Shown: positions 1 through 8,297 of the stretch, piece by piece
Layout: every line of letters begins with the position of its first letter
How positions within the stretch are numbered: the first letter of the stretch is position 1
Origin: Nitrobacteraceae bacterium AZCC 2146
Lineage (GTDB): Bacteria; Pseudomonadota; Alphaproteobacteria; Rhizobiales; Xanthobacteraceae
Direction: 5' to 3'
NCBI GenBank assembly: GCA_036924855.1
Contig: JBAGRP010000001.1
Coordinates: forward strand, 5,568,001 to 5,632,000
DNA length: 64,000 nucleotides
Notes under the pieces: model-generated
Told to the model about the DNA's origin: nothing
Database searches by the model: none
What the model saw: the letters and a program-made list of their open reading frames with translations, nothing else
Translations under genes and position numbers: made by a program

Positions 1-558
1 GATGTCGGGCTCGACGTATTCCGCGGGCCGCGCAACATGGCAAAGGTAAAAGCGGACCTGAAGGCCGCCGGCTACAATGGCGAGAAGGTCGTGCTGCTGG
101 TTCCGCTCAACTCGCTCGCGCAGAAGCCGCTCGGCGACGTGGCGGCCGACATGCTGCAGCAGGCCGGCATGAATGTGGAATATGCCGGGGCGGACTTCGG
201 CACTATCTTGCAACGCCAGCTGAAGAAGGAGCCCGTGACCGAGGGCGGCTGGAGCGCCAGCGTCAGCAACTGGCAAGGCATCGACTGGCTGAACCCGGCC
301 GCCAACACCAATCTGCGCGGCGACGGCCGGGCGCCCGGCTGGTACAAGAGTGAGAAGATGGGCGTGTTGCGAAATCAGTGGCTTGCCGCGCCCAACCTGG
401 CGGAGCAGCAGCGCGTTTGCCGCGAGATTCAGGCCCTTGCGTTCGAAGAGGTGCCATATTTTCCGATCGGCCAGTACAATCAGCCGACTGCCTACCGCAA
501 GAACATCACCGGCATCCTCGACGGCACCGCTGTGTTCTGGAATGTGCGCCCCGCATGA
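1..558 (+). CDS. ABC transporter substrate-binding protein, family 5 (peptide type), C-terminal part
   Basis: This frame is open from the first base of the window, so the gene begins upstream and only its last ~185 residues are visible. The segment KADLKAAGYNGEK matches the lobe II motif of SBP_bac_5 proteins and closely resembles AKALLKEAGYKGEK in the complete family member at 37481-39031. The end (VPYFPIGQYNQPTAYRKNITGI..FWNVRPA) is typical of dipeptide/opine-type binding proteins. It should be a periplasmic receptor delivering substrate to Dpp/Opp permeases encoded to the left. Its stop overlaps the start of the amidohydrolase gene (ATGA), so uptake and hydrolysis of the ligand are probably co-expressed. 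The ligand is unknown. Confidence 0.87.
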   Translation, partial: DVGLDVFRGPRNMAKVKADLKAAGYNGEKVVLLVPLNSLAQKPLGDVAADMLQQAGMNVEYAGADFGTILQRQLKKEPVTEGGWSASVSNWQGIDWLNPAANTNLRGDGRAPGWYKSEKMGVLRNQWLAAPNLAEQQRVCREIQALAFEEVPYFPIGQYNQPTAYRKNITGILDGTAVFWNVRPA

Positions 559-1928
559 GCACGATCGCCATCTTCGGCAGCTACGTGCTGTCACGCAAGG
601 ACGGAGCACAGGACGTGCTCCGCGATCACTGGGTCCTGCTGGAAGGCAACCGCATTGCCGCCGTGACGCGCGACCGGCCGTCCGCTTCCGAAGTCTTCGA
701 CCGGCCCGGGCGTTTCATCCTGCCCGGGCTCCTGAATCTGCACAACCATTGCTACAGCGAAGCCATCGCGCGGACGCATTCCGAGGACGGCAACGGCCGC
801 CGCAACAACCAGAGCATCGTCTATACCGTGCTGCTGCCGCTGACGAAGCGCGGCGCTGAATTGTTATCGTCAGACGAGCGGCTGGCCATCGCGCGGCTCG
901 GTATTCTGCAATTGCTGAAGGGCGGCGTCACCACGGTGATGGAGCCGTTCCGCAACACCATCCCCGAAATGTTCGACGCCGCCGCCGAAATGGGAATCCG
1001 GTTCTATGGCGCGCCCTACCTGTTCTCCACCTCCGACGCGAAGTTGGGCCCGGATGGCGCGGTGAACTACGCCGGTGACGATGGGCAAGCCGATCTGAAC
1101 ACCTGGAACGCGCTGTATCAGCGCTGGAACGGGCAGAGCGACGGCCGCATCAGGCTCGCCATGAGCCCGCATGCGACTGACACCTGCGGTCCCGATCTGC
1201 TGGCGGCCAGCGCAGCGCGCGCGCGGGAACTCGCCGTTCCCATCACCACCCATCTCGCCCAGAGCGCGGCCGAGGTGGCGACGATCGGTCAGCGTTATGG
1301 CGGCCGTACGCCGGCTGAGTATCTCGATTGGCTCGGCCTGCTCGCGCCGGATCTTCTCGCCGCGCATTGCGTCGCCAGTTCGGACAGCGATCTGAAACTG
1401 ATGGCGGCCAGAGGCGCCACGGTGCTGAACTGCCCCCGGGTGTTTGCGCGGTCAGGCACGACCGCAGCGTTCAGCCGTTTCGCCGGGCACGGGGTCCGGA
1501 CCGTGGTCGGTACCGATGGCTACAACATGGATCTGCTCGGCGAACTCAACGCCGCTTCGATGATCTCCAAGATCTCGTCCGGCAAAGCGGATGTCGCGAA
1601 TGCGCCGGAGCTGATCGAGTCGGTGACCGCGACAGCGGCCGGCGTTATCAATCGTCCGGACCTCGGAACGATCGCGCCGGGTGCCGCGGCCGACCTCACG
1701 GTCGTCGACATGACCCACCCGCACCTGCAGCCATTGTTCGATCCGCGGCGCGGACTTGTGGCGCTTGCGAACCGGGCAAATATCGACCAGGTCATCGTCG
1801 ACGGCCGCATCCTCGTCGACGCGGGCCGCTACGCAAGCGGCGACGAAGCCGCGATTGTATCGGCTGCGACGGCGGCCGTCGGCAAAATCTGGGATCTGCC
1901 GGAAGCCCAGGCGGCGTTCAATGGTTGA
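555..1928 (+). CDS. Amidohydrolase family protein (cytosine deaminase / TRZ-ATZ type)
   Basis: The 457-residue protein has the metal-dependent amidohydrolase layout. An N-terminal strand region leads to LHNH (His63 and His65), followed by SPHATD, TTHLAQS with a metal His, the AAHCV His and the GTDGYNMD aspartate. The C-terminal ADLTVVD composite strand closes the fold. The family deaminates or hydrolyses cyclic amidines, guanidines and triazines; the substrate here cannot be read. The ATG start lies inside the stop of the upstream binding protein (ATGA overlap), so the pair is translationally coupled and the enzyme probably acts on the imported compound. It ends 24 nt before a convergent gene. 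Confidence 0.85.
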   Translation: MSTIAIFGSYVLSRKDGAQDVLRDHWVLLEGNRIAAVTRDRPSASEVFDRPGRFILPGLLNLHNHCYSEAIARTHSEDGNGRRNNQSIVYTVLLPLTKRGAELLSSDERLAIARLGILQLLKGGVTTVMEPFRNTIPEMFDAAAEMGIRFYGAPYLFSTSDAKLGPDGAVNYAGDDGQADLNTWNALYQRWNGQSDGRIRLAMSPHATDTCGPDLLAASAARARELAVPITTHLAQSAAEVATIGQRYGGRTPAEYLDWLGLLAPDLLAAHCVASSDSDLKLMAARGATVLNCPRVFARSGTTAAFSRFAGHGVRTVVGTDGYNMDLLGELNAASMISKISSGKADVANAPELIESVTATAAGVINRPDLGTIAPGAAADLTVVDMTHPHLQPLFDPRRGLVALANRANIDQVIVDGRILVDAGRYASGDEAAIVSAATAAVGKIWDLPEAQAAFNG

Positions 1929-1952
1929 GCGAGCGTCGATCGGTAGTCGCTG

Positions 1953-2795
1953 CTATGCCGAGAAAAACGCGTCAATGCGTTCGCATGCGGCGCGATCTCC
2001 GGCGACATCGTCAGCGAGGCGCGTATAGAGGCTGGCAGCCCCCTCGAAGATGATCGATTCCGGAAAGCCGTCGCCGACGAAGTCGGAGATGGCGTGCATC
2101 TCTTCCACCCAGCGGTACGCCTTTGGATACATGTCCGGCAAGGTCTTGGCGAAACGTTCAAGAAGCTGCGGCTGACTGGCCGCAAGCTCGGCTTTCAGCG
2201 CCGGACCCGCGCCCGCACGGTCGGCGGCCAGGATCATGGTGGCTGCGATGGCGACGAGCCCTTTCGTGATTCCGGCGTAGGACAGTTTTAGCGCCGAGGC
2301 CGCCCCCACGGGTCCATCGACGAGGCGTACATCGAGCCCGTACTTCGACAGTCCTGCGAGTTCGCCGGCTGCATCGCCGGAAAAATAAATTGTCGGACCG
2401 CGCTCGTCACCCTTCGGCGGCAAACCGATAATTGCGCCATCGACAAGGCGTGCTCCGGCCCGCTCGAGGCCACGGCTCATGCTGATCACGGTCGAGACGC
2501 TGACGGCATTGCAATCGACGAAGATCGGCGCATGCGCAGCACCGCCAAGCCGCGCCGCGAAGCGCTCGGCGAGCGCTCCCGCTTCGGCCGGAGGCACGAT
2601 GGACAGGATCATGCTGGCCTCTTCGACCAGACGCTGGTCATCAACATGTTGCATGCCCGCTGCTTCAGCGCGGGCCCGGCTCTTCGCTCCGCGGCCCTCA
2701 AGAGACGTGAGAACTGTGGCGCCGTGCCGGGTCAAACGTGCGGCAATGGCGCTTCCCATCGCGCCCGCTGCAATCACTGCAATCGTGGGTGTCAT
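1953..2795 (-). CDS. NAD(P)-binding 6-phosphogluconate/3-hydroxyisobutyrate dehydrogenase-like protein (DUF1932)
   Basis: This 280-residue protein starts with a Rossmann segment (TIAVIAAGAMGSAIAARL) in which the first glycine of GxGxxG is alanine. Known members often vary there. The middle has the FVDCNAVSVSTV substrate-loop region, and LKLSYAGITKG supplies the catalytic-type lysine of beta-hydroxyacid dehydrogenases. The C-terminal part fits DUF1932. An open frame extends about 60 codons further upstream, but AGGAGA sits just ahead of the ATG at 2795 and the fold starts there. It is the last gene of a minus-strand run behind an AEC carrier. Oxidation of a small hydroxyacid is plausible, but the substrate is unknown. 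Confidence 0.8.
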   Translation of the reverse strand: MTPTIAVIAAGAMGSAIAARLTRHGATVLTSLEGRGAKSRARAEAAGMQHVDDQRLVEEASMILSIVPPAEAGALAERFAARLGGAAHAPIFVDCNAVSVSTVISMSRGLERAGARLVDGAIIGLPPKGDERGPTIYFSGDAAGELAGLSKYGLDVRLVDGPVGAASALKLSYAGITKGLVAIAATMILAADRAGAGPALKAELAASQPQLLERFAKTLPDMYPKAYRWVEEMHAISDFVGDGFPESIIFEGAASLYTRLADDVAGDRAACERIDAFFSA

Positions 2796-2856
2796 GTGGT
2801 TCTCCTGTCGTCGAGCTGCGCGGCTGCCTTGGATTGCACCGCGGATGAGGCCGGAC

Positions 2857-3774
2857 CTATCGCCAGGCAAAGGCTTGAATAACGATCGCGACGCTGACAG
2901 CCGATAGTGTCGTGGCGAGGGCAAAGGAACGCGCGGCATCCTCGGCGCAGCGACCAAAATGGGCGGCCAGGACATAGACGTTGATGCCCGGCGGCAGCGC
3001 CGCGGTGATCGTTGCGATCAGGGTCTGATCCCATGGCAGGTTCAATGCGCGGGCGATCGTCCAGGTCAGCAGCGGATGAACGACGAGTTTGAGCAACACC
3101 GACGCGAGCGGGGCGGCGTAGGTCGTCGGCAGTGGAACCCGCGCGACCGTTGCGCCAACGGTGATCAACGCCAAAGCAGGCGCAGCATCCGCAAGCGGGC
3201 CCACGACATGGTCGACAAGCAATGGCAACGCCAGGCCGGTCTGCCGCCATGCGGTGCCGGCGGCCAGAGCCAGCGTCATCGGATTGCTGATCGCCGAAAC
3301 CAGCGCCTTCGAGAGCCGCCCAGGCCCTTCACCATCGCCGAACGCCAGCAACAAGGTTGCGGCGGGAAGCAGGATCAGGGTGTGAACAGCGATAATGTCG
3401 CTGAGCAACGCGATACCCTGACGCCCAAACATAGCCTGCACGATCGGCACGCCGATCAATGACGAATTGGAATAGATCACGCCCAGACCGAAGATCACGC
3501 AATCGGCGACACTGAGCCGAAGCGCAATGCGCCCGTAGATCACGGCCACCATGAGAAGCGTCACGCAGCCCAGCAGATAGGCCATCGCGATCCCACTGCC
3601 TCCGATCGCGGCGTGGCTGTCGGCGAGCGAGTGGAACAGCAATGCCGGGATGGCGAAGCAGGACACGATCTTCAGCAGACCGGTATTGCCCTCGGCGCTG
3701 AGAAGGCCGCGCTTGGCGGCGACGAAGCCGATGGCGAGCAGCGCGAAGATCGGCAATAGTACAGTCATGGTCAT
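2857..3774 (-). CDS. AEC (auxin efflux carrier) family transporter
   Basis: The protein is hydrophobic throughout, about 305 residues, with roughly ten membrane segments in two halves. It has the family's broken helices (YSNSSLIGVPIV in the first half and ALPPGINVYVLA in the second). Bacterial AEC members move malonate, malate or other small carboxylates. The start is uncertain: a GTG at 3846 would overlap the upstream BKACE gene by 14 nt but adds a non-membrane leader, whereas ATG codons at 3774 and 3768 begin directly at the first helix without a clear ribosome site. It lies between a BKACE enzyme and a dehydrogenase, which suggests carriage of an organic acid made or used by them. Confidence 0.82.
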   Translation of the reverse strand: MTMTVLLPIFALLAIGFVAAKRGLLSAEGNTGLLKIVSCFAIPALLFHSLADSHAAIGGSGIAMAYLLGCVTLLMVAVIYGRIALRLSVADCVIFGLGVIYSNSSLIGVPIVQAMFGRQGIALLSDIIAVHTLILLPAATLLLAFGDGEGPGRLSKALVSAISNPMTLALAAGTAWRQTGLALPLLVDHVVGPLADAAPALALITVGATVARVPLPTTYAAPLASVLLKLVVHPLLTWTIARALNLPWDQTLIATITAALPPGINVYVLAAHFGRCAEDAARSFALATTLSAVSVAIVIQAFAWR

Positions 3775-3832
3775 GCCGAAGCCCGGCTGTCCGGGGGCGC
3801 CGAAACGCGCTGGCCATTGTTGAAGGCGCGGA

Positions 3833-5047
3833 TCATGCGGCTGCACGCATCAGCGGCGCGCGACGCTCGGTGATGCCGGATGGGTCGGTCTGCAGCATCA
3901 CCCCGTAATGGTCGAGGGTTTCGGCGGCCACGCGGCAAAGCTCCACATTGGTGGTCGGCATGATCTTTCCGTCGGCGTCGAGCAAATAGGGCGTGTCCTC
4001 CATACCGACACGCACGACATCAACTTCGCTGTCGGGCTGCGCCGCATAGCCGACGATCCGACGTACCGCATCGAGCTGACGCCCGGCGTCGGGGCCGACA
4101 TCCATCACCCGGATCTCGCGGCCAGCATGATGCGGCAGAACGGCGGCGCCGACGGTGATCGATACCTTTCTTTTGCGCGGTCCGTTTGGAACATCGCATT
4201 CGAGCGACTTGGCCATCGACACAACCGAGCGGAATTGGGCGTAGTTTTCCGGGAACGGCAGCTTTGGCGAGAATCCGAACAGCAGGGTCACGTTGAGCTG
4301 ATCTGCGCCGGCAAGGCTGAGGTCGCGCCGCGCAATCGCCATCCGCGACATCGCATAGCTGCGGATCAACTGCACCCACTCGATCTCGTCGAGCAGATGA
4401 AGCCGCCGCCGGGCCGCGATCGCCTGGCCGTAGGCGGTCAGCTGAGTGGCCGGCGAAGTGCGGCCATAATTGTTGCCGTTCGCCGTCGAGTTGGTATTCA
4501 TCTTGACGTCTTCCTGGCGGGTCGATGGCTGGTAGCGTTCGACCTCGTGCATAAAGGCATCGCTGTCGACGAAGTCACGGGTGAGAGGACCGATCCTGTT
4601 TTCGAGATCGCAGACGATCTGCAGTTCAATCGCAGCCTGAAGCGTGATGAAATGCGCGCCGCCGTCCTCGAGTGGAAGCTCGGCCTGGCTGACGCGTTCC
4701 CATTCTCCCAGCGCCCCGATCCGCCGCATCACTTCGGGGCCGTTGCGGCTTGCGCCGAAGCTGATCAGCATGTCGGGAGAGATGCTTTGCACCAGCAGGC
4801 TGACCCGGCGGTAGATCTGGTTGTCAGTGGTCTGTTCTCGCGTTTGGGGATCGCGGCCGTGATAGTGATAGTAGCGGCAGCCGAGCCGCGCCAGCTCTGC
4901 GACCTCGCGGGCGATTTCATCCTCGGTGACGGCGATGTCGGTGCCGTCGCAGATGCGGTCAAGCACGACATCCCCGGTCGGATAGTGATTCAGCGGTGTA
5001 TATTTCGCACCCGTCGAGCAGCATCCAAGAATAAGCGTCTTTGACAT
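3833..5047 (-). CDS. BKACE family protein (beta-keto acid cleavage enzyme, formerly DUF849)
   Basis: BKACE enzymes react a beta-keto acid with acetyl-CoA to give acetoacetate and a new CoA ester. The 404-residue protein keeps the metal-binding region as YYHYHGRDP (HxHxRDP) about 70 residues in, and near its end VRVGMEDTPYL, which matches the family's VGLED segment. The family usually has 270-310 residues; this member is about 100 longer because of extra sequence in the middle (around the KMNTNSTANGNNYGRTSP stretch). GGTGAG precedes the ATG at 5047. It lies downstream of a periplasmic GMC dehydrogenase trio and upstream of an AEC carrier, so it may process a keto acid derived from the oxidised compound. 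Confidence 0.78.
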   Translation of the reverse strand: MSKTLILGCCSTGAKYTPLNHYPTGDVVLDRICDGTDIAVTEDEIAREVAELARLGCRYYHYHGRDPQTREQTTDNQIYRRVSLLVQSISPDMLISFGASRNGPEVMRRIGALGEWERVSQAELPLEDGGAHFITLQAAIELQIVCDLENRIGPLTRDFVDSDAFMHEVERYQPSTRQEDVKMNTNSTANGNNYGRTSPATQLTAYGQAIAARRRLHLLDEIEWVQLIRSYAMSRMAIARRDLSLAGADQLNVTLLFGFSPKLPFPENYAQFRSVVSMAKSLECDVPNGPRKRKVSITVGAAVLPHHAGREIRVMDVGPDAGRQLDAVRRIVGYAAQPDSEVDVVRVGMEDTPYLLDADGKIMPTTNVELCRVAAETLDHYGVMLQTDPSGITERRAPLMRAAA

Positions 5048-5180
5048 TTTCGTCTCACCGTTGGTTGATCGTGACATTCATCCGTTGCGCAGCTCATTTT
5101 CTCAGGTAGGAGACAAAGGCCTGCCGTCTCCGGCGCAGGGATATGCGCCGGCCATGTGTTCTTTGAATTTCGAAGTTCAG

Positions 5181-5561
5181 TTACTTCAGGCTTTCCAGGT
5201 AGCTCACCACGTCCATGCTTTCCTCGCGCGTCGCGAGCCCTCCGAAAGGCATCCGATTGCCCGGCACAACGTCCTGCGGATTCGACAGGTATTGCGCCAG
5301 CGTGTCTTCCTTCCACACGATCCCGCTGCGCTGCATCGCGCGCGAGTAGCGGAAGTTCTGGATTTGACCGGCCTTGCGGCCGACAATGCCGACAAGGGCT
5401 GGACCCTGTTCCGTGCCGGCCCCCGTGGGGCCGTGGCAACTGGCGCATTGCTCGTACAGAACTTTTCCGGCGTCGCTACTCGCAGCCATTGCGGGGCCGG
5501 CGGTTGCAAGTGCGAGCAGGGTTGCAGCGAAACGAGGTCCGATCTTCCATAGCTGTCTCAT
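5181..5561 (-). CDS. Class I cytochrome c, periplasmic
   Basis: The 126-residue protein has a Sec signal peptide (ending near PAMAASS), one CASCH haem motif (Cys39, Cys42, His43) and a distal methionine in GNRMPFGGL. That is one full mono-haem class I domain. Its ATG overlaps the stop of the GMC gene (ATGA), so the two are translationally coupled. It should accept electrons from the flavoprotein and pass them towards the respiratory chain. In characterised gluconate and sorbitol dehydrogenases the cytochrome subunit usually carries three haems; here it has only one, so this is a reduced version. Confidence 0.9.
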   Translation of the reverse strand: MRQLWKIGPRFAATLLALATAGPAMAASSDAGKVLYEQCASCHGPTGAGTEQGPALVGIVGRKAGQIQNFRYSRAMQRSGIVWKEDTLAQYLSNPQDVVPGNRMPFGGLATREESMDVVSYLESLK

Positions 5562-7327
5562 TGCGACACCAGCGGAGCGGGATCTTTCAGATACTTCTTC
5601 ACCAGCGCATCCGCACACCAGTAGGTGGTGGCGGCAGCCGCAGCGGTCGGGTTGTAGCCGGCGTTCTGGGGAAACACGGATGATCCGAGCACGAAGACGT
5701 TGTGGGCGTCCCAGCTTTGCAAATAGCGATTCACGACGCTGTCGGACGGTGTCCGCCCCATGATCGTGCCGCCGGTGTTGTGGCTCGATTGATACGAGAC
5801 GACGTTGAAGTCACCTTTGCGGGGTTGCGGCGCGACAACCGTTGCGTTCATCGCCCGCCCGATCTCCGCGGCCTTGCCCAGCAGGAAATCGGCCATCGCG
5901 CGATCGTTCGGCGTGAAGTTGTAGGTCATCCGCAGCAGCGGCTGGCCCAGCATGTCACGATAGGTCGGATCGAGGTCGAGTGCGTTGGTCCGGCTCGCAT
6001 AATTGGTGCCCTCGCACAGCACCGACGCGGTCCGGCGATACCATTGCGCCGTCTCCTGTTTCCACTTGGTGCCCCAAGCGGGCGTTCCCGGAGGCGTCGG
6101 ACGGAATGAGATTGGCCGGCCATTGGTGCTGTTCAGGGAGATGTAGCCGCCGCCGAAAAAGCCAAGCTTGGCGTGGTCGAAGTTGTCGCCGTTGAAATCG
6201 TCGACCACCATGCCGAGGCCGCCAGCTCCCATGAACGGGTTGAGTTCCTCGTCCTTGAGGAACAGCTGCACAGTGGGCTGGATCTGGTAACAGTAGTTCT
6301 TGCCGACGACCCCCTTGCCGGAGCGCGGATCATAGGGCTCGCCAATGCCCGACATCAGCATCAGGCGGGTGTTGCCGAACACCCAGGCGGACAGCACCAC
6401 GATATCCGCGGGCTGGTCATAGGTTTCGCCGGAGCGCAGATCGACATAGCGGACGCCGGTGGCGCGCTTTCCCTTGGCGTCGTAGAGCACGCGAGTCACA
6501 TAGGCGTTGGTCACCTTGCTGAAGCCGGCCGTCTGCCGCAGCGCGGGCACGAGCGTGCTCATCGGCGTCGCCTTGGCGTTCGCCTCGCACCCGAACCTGT
6601 CGCAATGGCCGCAATACTGACAGGCGCCAAGCGAGGCGCCCTCCGGATTGACGTAGGGCGCGCTGGCGTTGGATGCCGGCGCCGGGAATGGGTGGAGGCC
6701 TATTTCAGTCGCGGCGTGGCGGAAGAGTTCATTGGCATGAGACGGCGTCAGCGGCCGGTTCGGATATTCGCCGCTCCGCGGTCCTTCGAACGGATTTCCG
6801 CCCGGCTGGATCTTGCCGGCAATGTTGCCGGCCTTGCCGGACACGCCACAAAGGGCTTCGAAGCGGGAATAATGCGGCTCGAGATCCTCATAGGTAACAT
6901 CCCAATCCTGAATCGTCATATCGTCAGGAATCCGGGCGGCACCATAACGTTCGGTGAGATGGCTTCGAAGGCGGTGATCCGAAGGCAGGAAGCGGAACGT
7001 GTTGCCGTTCCAGTGCGTGCCCATCCCGCCGACGCCGTCGCCGGGAAGGAAAGACCCGAACCGGCGGACCGGCCGCGCTTCATCATCGAGGCGGTGGCGC
7101 AGCGTCACGGTCTCGACCTTGGGGTCCTGCATCAATTCCTGACGGACGGAGTAACGCAGCTCGTCGCGGATTTGCGGCAGCGCGAAGCTCTCGGCAGCAT
7201 CGCGGTCCGGGCCGCGCTCCAGCGCGATGACCTTGAGGCCGGCGCGGGAGAGTTCGCGGGCCATGATGGCGCCGGTCCAGCCCAGCCCGACGATCACGGC
7301 GTCTGTCGATTTCAGAACCTGCACCAC
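5558..7327 (-). CDS. GMC family oxidoreductase, gluconate 2-dehydrogenase alpha-like flavoprotein
   Basis: The 589-residue protein opens with an FAD-binding VGLGWTG (residues 13-19) and ALERG, followed by GDGVGGMGTHWNG. The C-terminal half has SSHNTGGTIMG and the VFVLGSSVFPQNAGYNPT segment of the GMC C-terminal domain. Around residue 235 is a tight cysteine cluster, CQYCGHCDRFGC, resembling the 3Fe-4S region of FAD-dependent glucose dehydrogenases. It has no signal peptide, as in that family, where the small subunit carries the Tat signal for both. The gene lies between the small-subunit gene and the cytochrome gene. It probably oxidises a sugar, sugar acid or alcohol in the periplasm; the substrate is unknown. 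Confidence 0.88.
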   Translation of the reverse strand: MVQVLKSTDAVIVGLGWTGAIMARELSRAGLKVIALERGPDRDAAESFALPQIRDELRYSVRQELMQDPKVETVTLRHRLDDEARPVRRFGSFLPGDGVGGMGTHWNGNTFRFLPSDHRLRSHLTERYGAARIPDDMTIQDWDVTYEDLEPHYSRFEALCGVSGKAGNIAGKIQPGGNPFEGPRSGEYPNRPLTPSHANELFRHAATEIGLHPFPAPASNASAPYVNPEGASLGACQYCGHCDRFGCEANAKATPMSTLVPALRQTAGFSKVTNAYVTRVLYDAKGKRATGVRYVDLRSGETYDQPADIVVLSAWVFGNTRLMLMSGIGEPYDPRSGKGVVGKNYCYQIQPTVQLFLKDEELNPFMGAGGLGMVVDDFNGDNFDHAKLGFFGGGYISLNSTNGRPISFRPTPPGTPAWGTKWKQETAQWYRRTASVLCEGTNYASRTNALDLDPTYRDMLGQPLLRMTYNFTPNDRAMADFLLGKAAEIGRAMNATVVAPQPRKGDFNVVSYQSSHNTGGTIMGRTPSDSVVNRYLQSWDAHNVFVLGSSVFPQNAGYNPTAAAAATTYWCADALVKKYLKDPAPLVSQ

Positions 7328-7361
7328 GAATGAGCCTCACTACATTAATATTGAGAGCGCC

Positions 7362-8072
7362 TCAGAGAAAGTCGGCGATCGACTTGGGCTCGGCCTGATA
7401 GCGGCGCCCCCGATATTGCTTGATCGCCTTGGCATAGGTGGCCGGCAGGCCGGGATAGCCGATCATCCGCCACGAGGCCTTGTCGCGGTTGCCGCCATAG
7501 ATCGGATCCGAAAAGAACCCTTCCATCGTCAGTTGCAGCAGTGCGCTGAAGAATGCGCGGGCATCGATGCGCGGAAGCGCGATCTTTCCTGCTTCGAGAT
7601 TTTGCAGCAGCGTATTGAGCTCCGGCTTTGCAAGTTGCCTGACCGGGACATTGCTGTTCGCCATCGACCATGCGTCGAGCTCCGCGATGCCGAGCTGGAT
7701 GAACTGCAGAGGAGCCAGTGGCGACTGCGGGCCGAACTGACTCTGTCCGTTGCCCGGCTGGAAAGGGCCCTCCTGATACAGCCGCGCACCGGCGCCATAG
7801 GCGCCCGCGAGCTGCCGGTCGATGAAGACGACGACACCGCATTCGGATCCGGAAGGCGACAGATCATCGGCCGGAATGAAGGCATCGACCACGGCGGTCA
7901 GGAATTCGGCCTCACCTGGGGTGAGGGCGTAAAGTGGATCTGCGGCAGTGTTTTTCGACGCCTCGGCGCCGTCGTGCTTGATGTTGGTACCGGAATCGGC
8001 GGCAGCTGCTGCGTCTGTCTGCGCCAGGGCGAAAGCGCCGCCTGAAACCATGAACCCACGACGGTCGAGCAT
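7362..8072 (-). CDS. Gluconate 2-dehydrogenase subunit 3 family protein (Tat-exported small subunit)
   Basis: The 236-residue protein begins MLDRRGFMVSGG and then a hydrophobic stretch, a twin-arginine signal. Next comes the subunit 3 fold: LTPGEAEFLTAVVDAFIPADDLSPSGSECGVVVF is intact, as are the C-terminal FFSDPIYGGNRDKASWRMIGYPG and a tail with YRGRRYQ. This subunit carries its GMC partner across the membrane. The ATG at 8072 is chosen because GGAG lies about 9 nt upstream and the Tat motif follows at once; an in-frame ATG at 8096 would add eight residues. It is the first gene of a probable operon: subunit 3, GMC, cytochrome c, BKACE, AEC, DUF1932. Confidence 0.88.
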   Translation of the reverse strand: MLDRRGFMVSGGAFALAQTDAAAAADSGTNIKHDGAEASKNTAADPLYALTPGEAEFLTAVVDAFIPADDLSPSGSECGVVVFIDRQLAGAYGAGARLYQEGPFQPGNGQSQFGPQSPLAPLQFIQLGIAELDAWSMANSNVPVRQLAKPELNTLLQNLEAGKIALPRIDARAFFSALLQLTMEGFFSDPIYGGNRDKASWRMIGYPGLPATYAKAIKQYRGRRYQAEPKSIADFL

Positions 8073-8297
8073 GAAGCCGGCTCCGTGATGATGCATCTGC
8101 GATACACGGATTATTGCGGTGCAAAAAGATTTGTCCAATTCCAAAAATGGATTGCGTGATGAGTACTTCGCATCATGCGCTGAAACCCGACAACGCCAAT
8201 CGCGATCGGCGTGCGCATGGTGTAGCGCAGCGAACGATCCATCGATCATGCTGGGAAGGAGCAGGAGAATGCCGCTGGCGCGGCAACGTGCGTGGCG

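Noticed and set aside
1..558. Truncated pseudogene at the left edge
   Set aside because: The frame is open to the window edge, so the missing N-terminus is explained by the window limit.
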